A stretch of DNA of 64,000 nucleotides from Pseudomonas sp. Choline-02u-1 (GTDB lineage Bacteria > Pseudomonadota > Gammaproteobacteria > Pseudomonadales > Pseudomonadaceae): contig NZ_PJBC01000066.1 of assembly GCF_002836515.1 (NCBI RefSeq), positions 278,639-342,638 of the forward strand, in the 5' to 3' direction. The notes beneath the pieces were generated by a model, which saw only the letters and a list, made by a program, of their open reading frames with translations, searched no databases and was not told where the DNA came from. Of this stretch, positions 52,894 through 61,733 are shown in pieces. Numbering within the stretch: the stretch's first letter is position 1; each line of letters opens with the position of its first letter. The position numbers and the translations under genes are program-made.

Positions 52894-53799
52894 TTACAGT
52901 CCCACATCCCACGCGGGCTTCTCCGGGAAACGCTGCACCAGAAAGTCGAGCATGCTGCGCAGTGCCGCCGGCATGTGTTTGCGCGAGGCGTACACCGCGT
53001 ACATATTCATCTGTCGCGGCTCGGCATGCGGCAGCAAACGCAGCAGTTCGCCGTTGTGAATATGCACCCCGGCCTGGTAGGTCGGCAGCATCGCTATCCC
53101 TGCGCCGGCCAGGGTTGCACGCAGTAAGGTGCTGGCTTCGTTGGCGCTGATATTGCCCTGCACCGGCACCGAAACCGGTTCGCCATCCTCCTCGAAATGC
53201 CACAGGCTCTTGCCGAAATAGGAGTGGGTCAGGCAGTTGTGCCGGCTCAAATCTTCAACTGTTCGCGGCGCCGGTTGCTCAAGCAGATAAGCCGGCGCGG
53301 CGCAGACCACCGAACGGCACACGGTCAGGCGCCGGGCGATCAGATTCGGATCGAGATCGTTGCTGGTGCGAATCGCCAGATCGATGCGTTCATCGACCAG
53401 ATTCACCGTGCGGTCGAGCATCTGCAGATCGATACTCACGCCGGGGTAAAGCCTGACGTACGCCGCGACCGCATCGGCCAGTTGTGCCTGGCCGAACGAG
53501 GTGCTGACGCTGATCCGCAGCAGGCCACGCGGCGCGTCATCGGGTTCGCTCACGGCGGCCTGCATGTCGTGCGACAGGTCGATCATCTGCCGACAGCGCG
53601 GGAGGATTTCACTGCCGGCAGCGGTCAGGCTCAATTTGCGCGTGGTGCGGTGCATCAGCCGCGCGCCGACCCAGTCTTCCAGCTCCGCCAGATAGCGCGA
53701 CACCACCGGCCGCGACAGGTCGAGGTGATCGGCCGCCGCCGATTGGCTGCCCAGATCCACCACGGTGACGAATACCCGCATTGCTTGAAGCCGATCCAT
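52894..53799 (-). CDS. LysR-family transcriptional regulator
   Basis: 301 residues. Winged helix-turn-helix at the N-terminus (MDRLQAMRVFVTVVDLGSQS, PVVSRYLAELED) and the LysR substrate-binding fold after residue 90. Divergent from the metallo-beta-lactamase-fold gene 113 bp away, which is probably its target together with the gene after it. The effector is unknown. Confidence 0.92.
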   Translation of the reverse strand: MDRLQAMRVFVTVVDLGSQSAAADHLDLSRPVVSRYLAELEDWVGARLMHRTTRKLSLTAAGSEILPRCRQMIDLSHDMQAAVSEPDDAPRGLLRISVSTSFGQAQLADAVAAYVRLYPGVSIDLQMLDRTVNLVDERIDLAIRTSNDLDPNLIARRLTVCRSVVCAAPAYLLEQPAPRTVEDLSRHNCLTHSYFGKSLWHFEEDGEPVSVPVQGNISANEASTLLRATLAGAGIAMLPTYQAGVHIHNGELLRLLPHAEPRQMNMYAVYASRKHMPAALRSMLDFLVQRFPEKPAWDVGL

Positions 53800-53912
53800 G
53801 ATTTGCCCGCTTTCAGAAACAAACTATGTTCAAGCATCGCATTTTTTGTACTGAGTCTGGCAACTAAGCTCTGCTGCATCGCCAAACTGGCATTCGCAGT
53901 CCGGAGCAACAC

Positions 53913-54791
53913 ATGATCGGCTTCACCCCCTTCAAACGCGTTCTGCTCGCCGCCGCATTTTTCGGCTTTGCCGCCCAGGCATCCGCTGGCGAGCTGAGCC
54001 TCGATGTCTACAACCCGGGCACCCAGGCGATTTTCCCGGTCAGCTCGGTGCTGGTCAGCGGAGAGAAAGAAGCGATTCTGGTTGACGCGCAATTCGGCAA
54101 ATCCCAGGCCGAGCAGGTGGTGGAACAGATCCGCGCCAGCGGTAAGCAATTGACCACTATCTACATCAGCCACGGCGATCCGGATTACTACTTCGGCCTT
54201 GACACCCTGACCCAGGCATTCCCGCAGGCGAAAGTGCTGGCCTCGCAACCGACCGTCGATCACATCAAACACACCGTTGACGGCAAACTGGCCTACTGGG
54301 GGCCGAAAATGGGTGCCGACGTGCCGGCAAAAACCATCGTCCCCGACGTGCTCAAGGGCGACAGCCTGATCCTCGAAGGCAAGAAATTGCAGGTGATCGG
54401 ACTCGACGGCAAACAGCCGGATCGCAGTTTCGTATGGATCCCTTCGCTCAAAGCGGTGGTCGGTGGCGTAGTGGTCGCCGAGAACATTCATGTGTGGATG
54501 GCCGACACTCAGACTGCGCAATCCCACGCCGATTGGCTGCACACTCTGCACACCATCGAAACCCTGAAACCGCAAACCGTGGTGCCCGGCCATTACCTGG
54601 GTGACAGCAGCCGCTCGCTGGCCAGCGTGAAATTCACCGCTGATTACATCAAGGCCTTTGATGCCGAAACCGCCAAAGCGAAAGACTCTGCTGCACTGAT
54701 CGCGGCGATGCAAAAACGCTACCCGCAACTCGGCGAGGAAAGTTCGCTGGAACTCAGTGCGAAAGTCGCCAAGGGCGAGATGCAGTGGTAA
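53913..54791 (+). CDS. Exported MBL-fold hydrolase with altered metal motif
   Basis: 292 residues. Signal peptide (about 1-26, ending AAQASAGE). Metallo-beta-lactamase fold, but the usual HxHxDH is YISHGDPDYYFGL (about residues 83-95), keeping one His and two Asp. Later His candidates sit in AENIHVWMADT and VVPGHYLGDS. Metal use is therefore unusual or reduced; hydrolytic role unproven. Followed after 45 bp by an NmrA-like oxidoreductase gene. Confidence 0.85.
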   Translation: MIGFTPFKRVLLAAAFFGFAAQASAGELSLDVYNPGTQAIFPVSSVLVSGEKEAILVDAQFGKSQAEQVVEQIRASGKQLTTIYISHGDPDYYFGLDTLTQAFPQAKVLASQPTVDHIKHTVDGKLAYWGPKMGADVPAKTIVPDVLKGDSLILEGKKLQVIGLDGKQPDRSFVWIPSLKAVVGGVVVAENIHVWMADTQTAQSHADWLHTLHTIETLKPQTVVPGHYLGDSSRSLASVKFTADYIKAFDAETAKAKDSAALIAAMQKRYPQLGEESSLELSAKVAKGEMQW

Positions 54792-54836
54792 GCCGAACCT
54801 GAACACGCAGCATTTTCAAGCCCACTGGAGAATCTC

Positions 54837-55451
54837 ATGAGCAAGATCGCAATCATTGGCGCCACCGGACGTGCCGGTAGCCAACTGCTGGAAGAAGCCC
54901 TGCGTCGCGGTCACAGCGTCACCGCCATCGCCCGCGATACCTCGAAAATCGGCAGCCGTGCCGGTGTCGTCAACAAAAATCTCGACGTGCTGGATTCGGC
55001 TGCGCTGCAAGCGGCGGTGGCCGGTCACGACGTGGTGATCAGCGCAGCGCACTTCGCCACCGTGCCGGCCTCGGCGATTGTCGGGCCGGTGAAGCAGGCG
55101 GGTGTGAAGCGTTTGTTGGTGGTCGGCGGCGCCGGTTCGCTGTTGCTGCCGGACGGTACGCGGGTGATCGACAGCGCCGGTTTCCCGGCCGAATACAAAA
55201 CCGAGGCGAGTGCTGGCGCAGCGTTTCTTGAAGCGTTGCGGCAAGAGCAGGAACTGGACTGGACCTTTTTGTCGCCATCGGCTGAGTTTGTCGAGGGTGA
55301 GCGCAGCGGCACATTCCGGGTCGGCAAGGACCATCTGTTGGTCAGTGCCCAAGGGCGAAGCTGGATCACCTTTGCCGATTATGCGATTGCGCTGATGGAC
55401 GAAGTGGAAACGCCGAAGCATTCGCGCCAGCGCTACACCGTCGGCTACTGA
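54837..55451 (+). CDS. NAD(P)-binding NmrA-like oxidoreductase
   Basis: 204 residues. Rossmann motif IGATGRAGSQLLEEAL at the N-terminus and atypical-SDR layout (FLSPSAEFVEGERSG). Families of this kind are reductases or redox sensors (YwnB/NmrA-like). GGAGAA upstream of the ATG. It probably shares a transcript with the MBL-fold gene, under the divergent LysR regulator. Confidence 0.9.
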   Translation: MSKIAIIGATGRAGSQLLEEALRRGHSVTAIARDTSKIGSRAGVVNKNLDVLDSAALQAAVAGHDVVISAAHFATVPASAIVGPVKQAGVKRLLVVGGAGSLLLPDGTRVIDSAGFPAEYKTEASAGAAFLEALRQEQELDWTFLSPSAEFVEGERSGTFRVGKDHLLVSAQGRSWITFADYAIALMDEVETPKHSRQRYTVGY

Positions 55452-55474
55452 TCAGAGATGCTATCCCTGTAGGA

Positions 55475-55555
55475 GCTGCCGAAGGCTGCGATCTTTTGAT
55501 CCTGATCTTGAAAAGCAAAATCAAAAGATCGCAGCCTTCGGCAGCTCCTACAAGG
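55475..55555. repeat. Dispersed inverted repeat, GTAGGAGCTG family
   Basis: CCCTGTAGGAGCTGCCGAAG...GATCTTTTGATC and its complement ending in GCAGCTCCTACAAGG. The right end includes the stop codon of the LysR gene that follows (55548-55550). Confidence 0.92.
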
Positions 55556-56447
55556 ATTTGTGTGGTAAGCGGGTATGAGCCTGCTCAACCAGCCAGAGCA
55601 TCAGTTCCTCAAGTTGCGGCGAGGGTTCGGCTCCAGCAGGCACCACCACGTAATACGCCAACCCCGTCTTCACCTTCAATTCAAACGGCATCACCAGCCG
55701 TCCGGCGTTCAGATCATCACCAATCAGCGACCAATCCCCGATCGCTACTCCCGTGCCATGGGAGGCCATCGACATCGCCTGATCCAGCGTTTCGAAATGC
55801 TGGCCGCTGCCCAGGTTACTCAGTTGCAAACCCGCCGCATCAAGCCACACCGACCAGTCGTGAATATCGTGGGTCGGATGCAATAACAGATGCTCCTGCA
55901 GATCATTCGGTGATTTCAGTGCGGGCGAACCTTTGAGCAGTTGCGGCGAGCAGACCGGTGTCAGTTGTTCGTCGAACAGATGCAGCGCGCCTGGCGAATG
56001 GTCCGGTGGCGGGCCGTAAATCACGGCGGCATCGAATTGCTCGCGCTGAAAATCCACACCGTGTTGCAGCGACGCTGTCAGCTTCACCGGCACGTCCGGG
56101 CGCTCCTTCTGCCATTGCAGCAGGCGCGGCAGCAGCCAGCGCATCACGCAGCTTGGTGCCTTGAGTTGCAAGGTTTGCCGCGCCTGACCGATCTGCTCGG
56201 TTGCTTCACTGATCAGCCCGAAGACCTTCTCCACCTGCGGTAACCATTCCCGTCCTTCGGCCGTCAGCGCCAGACCTCTGGCCAAACGAATGAACAACGG
56301 ATAACCGAGCTGTTCTTCCAGCCCGGCGATCTGTCGGCTTACCGCGCCCTGAGTGATGTGCAGCTGCTCGGCGGCGCGGGTGAAGTTGCAGCATTGCGCG
56401 GTGATCCAGAACGTATGCAGAGCGGGCAGGGGAGGCAGGCGTTTCAT
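55548..56447 (-). CDS. LysR-family regulator (GcvA-like)
   Basis: 299 residues. N-terminal HTH (LPALHTFWITAQCCNFTRAA, AVSRQIAGLEEQLG) of the GcvA/TrpI group, then the effector-binding fold with PSCVMRWLLPRL. Divergent from the decarboxylase-aldehyde dehydrogenase operon 147 bp away, hence its probable regulator. Its stop codon lies within a dispersed repeat. Confidence 0.92.
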   Translation of the reverse strand: MKRLPPLPALHTFWITAQCCNFTRAAEQLHITQGAVSRQIAGLEEQLGYPLFIRLARGLALTAEGREWLPQVEKVFGLISEATEQIGQARQTLQLKAPSCVMRWLLPRLLQWQKERPDVPVKLTASLQHGVDFQREQFDAAVIYGPPPDHSPGALHLFDEQLTPVCSPQLLKGSPALKSPNDLQEHLLLHPTHDIHDWSVWLDAAGLQLSNLGSGQHFETLDQAMSMASHGTGVAIGDWSLIGDDLNAGRLVMPFELKVKTGLAYYVVVPAGAEPSPQLEELMLWLVEQAHTRLPHKSL

Positions 56448-56593
56448 GGCGATCCGAGGTATGACGTGAGGACATGGCTAGTATGACTTTTAATCGATTG
56501 TTGCTGCCAGCTGCGCGCCGTTCCAATAGACCCATGTACAGACCCGCTTCCACAGGGAATCTGTGTTTCAGCGAACAACAACAGGCAATCAAC

Positions 56594-58231
56594 ATGGCAA
56601 CGTGCGGCGAAGTACTGGTCAAGTTACTCGAGAGTTATGGGGTCGAACAGGTATTCGGCATTCCCGGTGTGCACACCGTTGAGCTGTACCGAGGTCTGGC
56701 CCGTTCGAGCATCAACCACGTCACGCCTCGCCACGAACAGGGCGCGGGTTTCATGGCCGACGGCTATGCGCGTACCAGCGGCAAACCCGGTGTGTGCTTC
56801 ATCATCACCGGCCCGGGCATGACCAATATCACCACGGCCATGGGTCAGGCTTACGCCGATTCGATTCCGATGCTGGTGATTTCCAGCGTGCAGTCACGCA
56901 GCCAGTTGGGCGGTGGGCGCGGCAAGTTGCATGAACTGCCGAATCAAAGCGCACTGGTCGGCGGCGTCGCAGCGTTTTCGCACACGCTGATGTCCGCCGC
57001 CGAACTTCCGGTGCTGTTGGCGCGTGCGTTTGCCTTGTTCCAGGCCGGGCGACCGCGTCCGGTGCACATCGAAATTCCGCTGGACGTGCTGGTGGAACAA
57101 GCCGATGACCTGCTCGCCAGCCTGCCGGTGAATATCGACCGTGCCGGCGCCGCACCGGCTGCGGTGAGTCGCATGAGCGAACTGCTCGCTAACGCGCAAC
57201 GTCCGCTGATTCTCGCTGGTGGCGGCGCTATCGACGCGGCGCCGCAGCTCACGCAAATCGCCGAATTGCTCGACGCTCCAGTGGCGCTGACCATCAACGC
57301 CAAAGGCATGCTGCCGACCAGCCATCCGTTGTTGATCGGTTCGACGCAAAGCCTGGTCGCCACCCGCGCACTGGTCGCTGACGCGGACGTGGTGCTGGCG
57401 ATCGGCACCGAGCTGGCCGAGACCGATTACGACGTGACCTTCGCCGGCGGCTTCGAGATTCCCGGCAAGCTGCTGCGCATCGACATCGATACCGATCAGA
57501 CCGTGCGCAACTACCCGCCGCACGTCGCACTGGTCGCTGATGCGCGCAACGCCGCGCAAGCGTTGCTCAGTACGCTGACGCAAAAGCCGCTGGCCGATCG
57601 CCGCAATGATTGGGGCCAGGTTCGCGCCGCGCGTCTGCGTGATGAATTGGCGGCGAGCTGGGATGCGCCGACGCTGGCGCAGACGTGTTTGCTTGAAACC
57701 GTGTTGCACGAATTGCCCGAAGCGGTGTTCGTCGGCGACTCGACGCAACCGGTGTACACCGGCAATCTCACTTTCAACCCCGAGCGACCACGCCGCTGGT
57801 TCAATGCATCCACCGGTTACGGCACCCTCGGCTATGCATTGCCGGCGGCAATTGGTGCGTGGCTCGGTGGGCAACCCGATAACGGCGCGCGCCCGCCAGT
57901 GGTGTGCCTGATCGGCGACGGCGGCTTGCAGTTCACGCTGCCGGAACTGGCCAGCGCCGTCGAAGCGCGGGTGCCGGTGATCGTCCTGCTGTGGAATAAC
58001 CAGGGTTACGAGGAGATCAAAAAGTACATGGTCAACCGCGCCATCGAACCGGTCGGCGTGGACATCTACACCCCTGACTTCGTTGCCGTAGCCAAGGGCC
58101 TCGGCTGCGCTGCGCAAACCATCGGCAGCGTTGAAGAGCTGCGCGCAGCGCTGCGCAAGGCGACGGACCGGCAAGGCCCGACGCTGATTGAAATCGACCA
58201 GAACCAGTGGATGCAGGCGGTGGCCAAATGA
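56594..58231 (+). CDS. aruI: TPP-dependent 5-guanidino-2-oxopentanoate decarboxylase (AruI-like)
   Basis: 545 residues. Thiamine-diphosphate enzyme related to acetolactate synthase. The glutamate that activates TPP is in TPRHEQGAGFMADGYA (about residue 49); the TPP-Mg motif GDGG...NNQGY is near 430-460. Overall length and wording of its conserved blocks are those of AruI, which decarboxylates 2-ketoarginine in the arginine transaminase pathway. ATG 56594 was chosen (MATCGEVLVKLLE) over upstream in-frame starts. Followed with an ATGA overlap by an aldehyde dehydrogenase gene that can oxidise the resulting guanidinobutyraldehyde. Confidence 0.88.
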   Translation: MATCGEVLVKLLESYGVEQVFGIPGVHTVELYRGLARSSINHVTPRHEQGAGFMADGYARTSGKPGVCFIITGPGMTNITTAMGQAYADSIPMLVISSVQSRSQLGGGRGKLHELPNQSALVGGVAAFSHTLMSAAELPVLLARAFALFQAGRPRPVHIEIPLDVLVEQADDLLASLPVNIDRAGAAPAAVSRMSELLANAQRPLILAGGGAIDAAPQLTQIAELLDAPVALTINAKGMLPTSHPLLIGSTQSLVATRALVADADVVLAIGTELAETDYDVTFAGGFEIPGKLLRIDIDTDQTVRNYPPHVALVADARNAAQALLSTLTQKPLADRRNDWGQVRAARLRDELAASWDAPTLAQTCLLETVLHELPEAVFVGDSTQPVYTGNLTFNPERPRRWFNASTGYGTLGYALPAAIGAWLGGQPDNGARPPVVCLIGDGGLQFTLPELASAVEARVPVIVLLWNNQGYEEIKKYMVNRAIEPVGVDIYTPDFVAVAKGLGCAAQTIGSVEELRAALRKATDRQGPTLIEIDQNQWMQAVAK

Positions 58232-59679
58232 TCAGTTTCCCGACCACACTCGACGGTCTCTACATCAACGGCCAATGGTCGTCGGGCCGCGAACATCTGC
58301 GCGTGATCAATCCCGCCAGCGAGGCGCTGCTGACCACGGTCAATGGCGGTGACGAACACGCCGTGGATCAAGCGGTCAGCGCGGCGACCGAGGCGTTCGA
58401 ACACTGGTCGAAAACCACCGGCGCCGAGCGCGCTGCGGTCCTGCGCAACATTGCCAATGGCGTGCGCAACGGTCGCGAGCATTTGATGAAATTGCAGTCG
58501 AGCAACAACGGCAAACCGCAGTTCGAAGCGGCCATCGATGTCGATGACGTGATCGCCACGTTCGACTATTACGCCGAGCTCGCCGAAGGCCTCGACGCGA
58601 AACAGGACAGCAACGTGCCGCTGCCCAGCGAGGATTTCAGCGCACGCTTGCGGCGTGAACCCTGTGGCGTGGTCGGGCTGATCGTGCCGTGGAATTTCCC
58701 CATGGTCACCACTGCATGGAAACTGGCGCCCGCCCTGGCTGCCGGTTGCTGCGTGGTGCTCAAGCCCTCGGAGGTGACGCCGTTGCCGGAGCTGGAATTG
58801 GCCGCGATCATTGCCGGATCCGGCTTGCCCGGCGGCGTGTTCAATCTGGTCTGCGGCACCGGTCTGGCAGTGGGCGCACCGTTATCGGCCGATCCACGCA
58901 TTGCCAAAATCTCCTTTACCGGCAGCAATGCGATTGGCGTGCAGGTGATGCAACGCGCTGCCGAAACAGTGAAAGGTGTGAGCCTGGAATTGGGTGGCAA
59001 ATCTTCGTTGCTGGTGCTGGCGGACGCTGACCTGGAGCTGGCGGTGGAACTGGCCTGTGGCGGTGCGTTCTTCAACGCCGGGCAAATGTGTTCAGCCACC
59101 AGTCGGGTGCTGGTCGCCGGGCAATTGATGGATGAATTTCTTCAGCGTCTGCAAAAGCGCGCAGAGGCGATTCGAGTCGCCGACCCGTTCGACCCGGAGG
59201 TCGAGATGGGCGCGCTCGTCAATCAGGCGCAGTACCAACGGGTGCTCGGGCATATCGATCGTGGTCTGAGCGCTGGTGCCCGTTTGCTCTGTGGCGGCAA
59301 TCGTCCGGCGGATCTGCCGCGCGGTTATTTTCTGCAACCGACGGTGTTCACCGATGTGCCGCTGGACAGCGCGTTATGGCGTGAAGAGATTTTCGGGCCG
59401 GTGGTGTGTGTGCGCAGTTTCAGCACGCAGGCCGAGGCAATTGCCTTGGCCAACGACAGCCAGTTCGGCTTGGTCGCGAGTGTGGTGACGCGTGATGCCG
59501 CAACGGCAGATCGCGTGGCCAATGCGTTGCAGGCGGGGCTGGTGTGGATCAATGCGCCGCAGGTGATCTTCCCGCAGGCGGCATGGGGTGGTTACAAGCA
59601 GAGCAGTGTCGGTCGTGAGCTGGGGCCTTGGGGGTTGGCAGCTTTTCAAGAGATCAAGCATGTGATCCGGGCGGTCTGA
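58228..59679 (+). CDS. Aldehyde dehydrogenase, betaine/guanidinobutyraldehyde type
   Basis: 483 residues. NAD site FTGSNAIG, catalytic glutamate in LELGGKSSLLV (about residue 255) and catalytic cysteine in FFNAGQMCSATSRVL (about 290). The ATG overlaps the aruI stop by four bases, so it is translationally coupled and should act on the aldehyde made by AruI, giving 4-guanidinobutyrate. That substrate is inferred from the operon only. Confidence 0.93.
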   Translation: MISFPTTLDGLYINGQWSSGREHLRVINPASEALLTTVNGGDEHAVDQAVSAATEAFEHWSKTTGAERAAVLRNIANGVRNGREHLMKLQSSNNGKPQFEAAIDVDDVIATFDYYAELAEGLDAKQDSNVPLPSEDFSARLRREPCGVVGLIVPWNFPMVTTAWKLAPALAAGCCVVLKPSEVTPLPELELAAIIAGSGLPGGVFNLVCGTGLAVGAPLSADPRIAKISFTGSNAIGVQVMQRAAETVKGVSLELGGKSSLLVLADADLELAVELACGGAFFNAGQMCSATSRVLVAGQLMDEFLQRLQKRAEAIRVADPFDPEVEMGALVNQAQYQRVLGHIDRGLSAGARLLCGGNRPADLPRGYFLQPTVFTDVPLDSALWREEIFGPVVCVRSFSTQAEAIALANDSQFGLVASVVTRDAATADRVANALQAGLVWINAPQVIFPQAAWGGYKQSSVGRELGPWGLAAFQEIKHVIRAV

Positions 59680-59718
59680 TCACAAAGATGTAGCGCCTGG
59701 ACTGACTCCTTCGCGTTC

Positions 59719-59782
59719 AGGCTCGCTCCAACATTGGAATGCATTTCCCTGAGGGAGCGAGCCTGCTCGCGAAAGCGCCATA
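59719..59782. repeat. Degenerate paired REP element
   Basis: CAGGCTCGCTCC and its inverted GGGAGCGAGCCTGCTCGCGAAAGCG flank a short spacer; diverged from the standard REP arms (GGCTTGCTC). Confidence 0.65.
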
Positions 59783-59803
59783 AGCCTCGCTTCAGATACC
59801 GGA

Positions 59804-60727
59804 TCAGACCGACAGCCGCAGCCGCGCCAGATCTCGCAACGGTGGCGCGCCAAACAGCCGGCTGTACTCACGGCTGAACTGCGACGGACTTTCATAGCCC
59901 ACCCGATACCCCGCCGCCGACGCTTCCAGCCCTTCGGTCAACATCAGGCGTCGCGCTTCCTGCAGGCGCAACTGCTTCTGATACTGCAACGGACTCATCG
60001 CGGTCATCGCCTTGAAGCGGTGATGCAGCGTCGACACGCTGAGGTTCACTTCCCGGGCCAGATCATCGATGCGCAGCGGCTGCTCGAAATTGCCGTTGAG
60101 CCATTTGATCGCCTGGCTGATGCGATGGCTCTGGCTGTTGGCGATCGCAATCTCGTACAAACGATGACCCTGCGGACTGCGCAGCAGGCGATAGAGAATC
60201 TCTCGGCGAATCAGCGGCGCGAGCATGGCAATGTCTTTCGGCGCGTCGAGCAGCCGCGCCAGACGCAGCACCGCGTCGAGCATGGCACTGTCGATTTTTT
60301 CCACGTACAGACCGCGTCCGGTCGGCCGCGTCGGAACGCCCATCGGGCCGGCGTCGGCGATCAGCGCGGTGATTTCGGTCGGGTCGATGTCCAGCCGCAC
60401 GGCGAGGATCGGCTCCTCTGGCGAGACGTTGACCACGCGCCCGCTGAGCGGCATCGAAACGGACACAACCAGGTAATTCAGCGGGTCGTAGTTGAAGAAC
60501 TCATCGGCCAGGCGGACCTCTTTGCGCCCCTGCGCCATGATGCACAGCGCCGGTTGCGCGAGCACCGGGGCGAAATCATGGGACTTGGTGTGGCGCGACA
60601 TCACCAGCGAGCCGATAGCGGTCTGGTAGCTGCCATCTTCGCTGGTGTTGCGGCGGATGATCGCCGCCAGCTCCGCGCGCTGCTTTTCCATGTCGGCGCT
60701 GGCTTGAAAACGGTCGAATGACGTCAT
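59804..60727 (-). CDS. AraC-family transcriptional regulator
   Basis: 307 residues. N-terminal AraC_N-type domain (LVMSRHTKSHDFAPVLAQPA, NYLVVSVSMPLSG) and C-terminal double HTH (about 205-300: IDDLAREVNLSVSTLHHRF, SPSQFSREYSRLFG). ATG 60727 was chosen because GAGG lies nine bases before it; another ATG is three codons upstream, and a further in-frame extension runs through the repeat. Its target genes are not evident; the aldehyde dehydrogenase gene converges on it. Confidence 0.9.
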   Translation of the reverse strand: MTSFDRFQASADMEKQRAELAAIIRRNTSEDGSYQTAIGSLVMSRHTKSHDFAPVLAQPALCIMAQGRKEVRLADEFFNYDPLNYLVVSVSMPLSGRVVNVSPEEPILAVRLDIDPTEITALIADAGPMGVPTRPTGRGLYVEKIDSAMLDAVLRLARLLDAPKDIAMLAPLIRREILYRLLRSPQGHRLYEIAIANSQSHRISQAIKWLNGNFEQPLRIDDLAREVNLSVSTLHHRFKAMTAMSPLQYQKQLRLQEARRLMLTEGLEASAAGYRVGYESPSQFSREYSRLFGAPPLRDLARLRLSV

Positions 60728-61094
60728 GCACGGCATCCTCGGCAAGAGAGGGGGAATGCAACAGAGCATATGTTTGTGCAAGCAGCAGCGGTAGACACAT
60801 TCTGCCAAATGCTTGCCTGATTCTGCATCGCGCCGTTCGCGACCGTCGCCGACACGCCCGACCGTAGGAGCTGCCGAAGGCTGCGATCTTTGATTTTTGT
60901 TTTTCAGATCAAAAGATCGCAGCCTTCGGCAGCTCCTACAGGGCCGTGGTGGCGGCCGGGGTTTTGGCAAGTCTCGCAGGATTGTGCAACGCGAAGGCAG
61001 GAATCGACTAACGGCGCAGCCGCTACGGCCCTTAATCTTTGCTTCAGTCGCAGCCCGTCCCCCGGCTGCCACGCGATTTCATGGAGGGTTGATC
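60728..61094. other. Divergent promoter region with a dispersed repeat
   Basis: This 367-bp gap between the AraC gene and the monooxygenase-fold gene holds a dispersed repeat (60863-60943) and the promoters of both genes. No ORF with a sound start was seen. ATGGAGG (61081-61087) is the ribosome-binding site of the next gene. Confidence 0.5.
60863..60943. repeat. Dispersed inverted repeat, GTAGGAGCTG family
   Basis: CGTAGGAGCTGCCGAAGGCT...GATCTTTGAT and its complement GATCAAAAGATCGCAGCC...GCTCCTACAGGG around an AT-rich centre. In the promoter region between two divergent genes rather than at a 3' end. Confidence 0.9.
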
Positions 61095-61448
61095 ATGTCC
61101 AAGCAGATGCCTGTCAGTCATATGGCCTTCGTTCGTGCCCAGGCCGGGCGTTCGGCGGAACTCGGTGTGCGCCTGAGCGCGTTGATCGAAGTCTCGCGCG
61201 CAGCCTCCGGCTGCCTGAGTTTTTCGTTGCAACAATCGCAGTGCGACACTGACCTGTGGCTGGTCAGCGGCTACTGGAGCAGTCAGCAGATGATGACTGC
61301 TTATTTCAACAGTGCGTCGATGGAAGTGTTCGCCGAGCTGGTCCAGGACCTGGTGGTCAACAGCCTCGACTTTCATACCTTCAGAGACGTCTCGGCCGCG
61401 CAGGCCCTCGGTCAATGCTCGGCACCGATACACAAACTCGCCGGTTGA
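61095..61448 (+). CDS. Antibiotic-biosynthesis-monooxygenase-fold (ABM) protein
   Basis: 117-residue dimeric ferredoxin-like barrel protein (MSKQMPVSHMAFVRAQAGRS, GCLSFSLQQSQCD, GYWSSQQMMTAYF). Small cofactor-free oxygenases and quinol monooxygenases share this fold; the reaction here is unknown. ATG 61095 has GGAGG seven bases upstream. Confidence 0.85.
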   Translation: MSKQMPVSHMAFVRAQAGRSAELGVRLSALIEVSRAASGCLSFSLQQSQCDTDLWLVSGYWSSQQMMTAYFNSASMEVFAELVQDLVVNSLDFHTFRDVSAAQALGQCSAPIHKLAG

Positions 61449-61490
61449 GGGTTTAATGTCCGGCTTAATTATTGAGCCAGGATCCGCGAC

Positions 61491-61733
61491 ATGGCACGTA
61501 AAGAGTTTGAACGCTTCGAAGCAGTCTCCGCAGTCGTCCCCGTCGAGCTGGGCGGCAACAAGGGTTATTACGCGGCTATCGCAGTCAAGGCCTTGGTCGA
61601 TGGCGGCGCACCACGCTTTCACAAATTGCTGAACGAGCAGGTGTTCCCCGGCGCCATTGCTGCCGATGACGCAGCCATCAACGAGCTGGACAAGCTCAAG
61701 GGCGTCACTGACGACGCCGAGCTGATCTGGTAA
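61491..61733 (+). CDS. Small unknown protein, 80 residues
   Basis: MARKEFERFEAVSAVVPVEL start, no signal peptide or membrane segment; balanced charge, ends DDAELIW. Appears to be a soluble alpha/beta protein. Its stop is directly followed by the complement of the flavin reductase stop. It begins 42 bp after the ABM gene, so it could be co-transcribed. Function unknown. Confidence 0.65.
   Translation: MARKEFERFEAVSAVVPVELGGNKGYYAAIAVKALVDGGAPRFHKLLNEQVFPGAIAADDAAINELDKLKGVTDDAELIW

Noticed and set aside
35222..60943. Repeated 80-90 bp units considered as a CRISPR array
   Set aside because: Copies are dispersed singly over many kilobases, each internally palindromic, with no regular spacers or cas genes.
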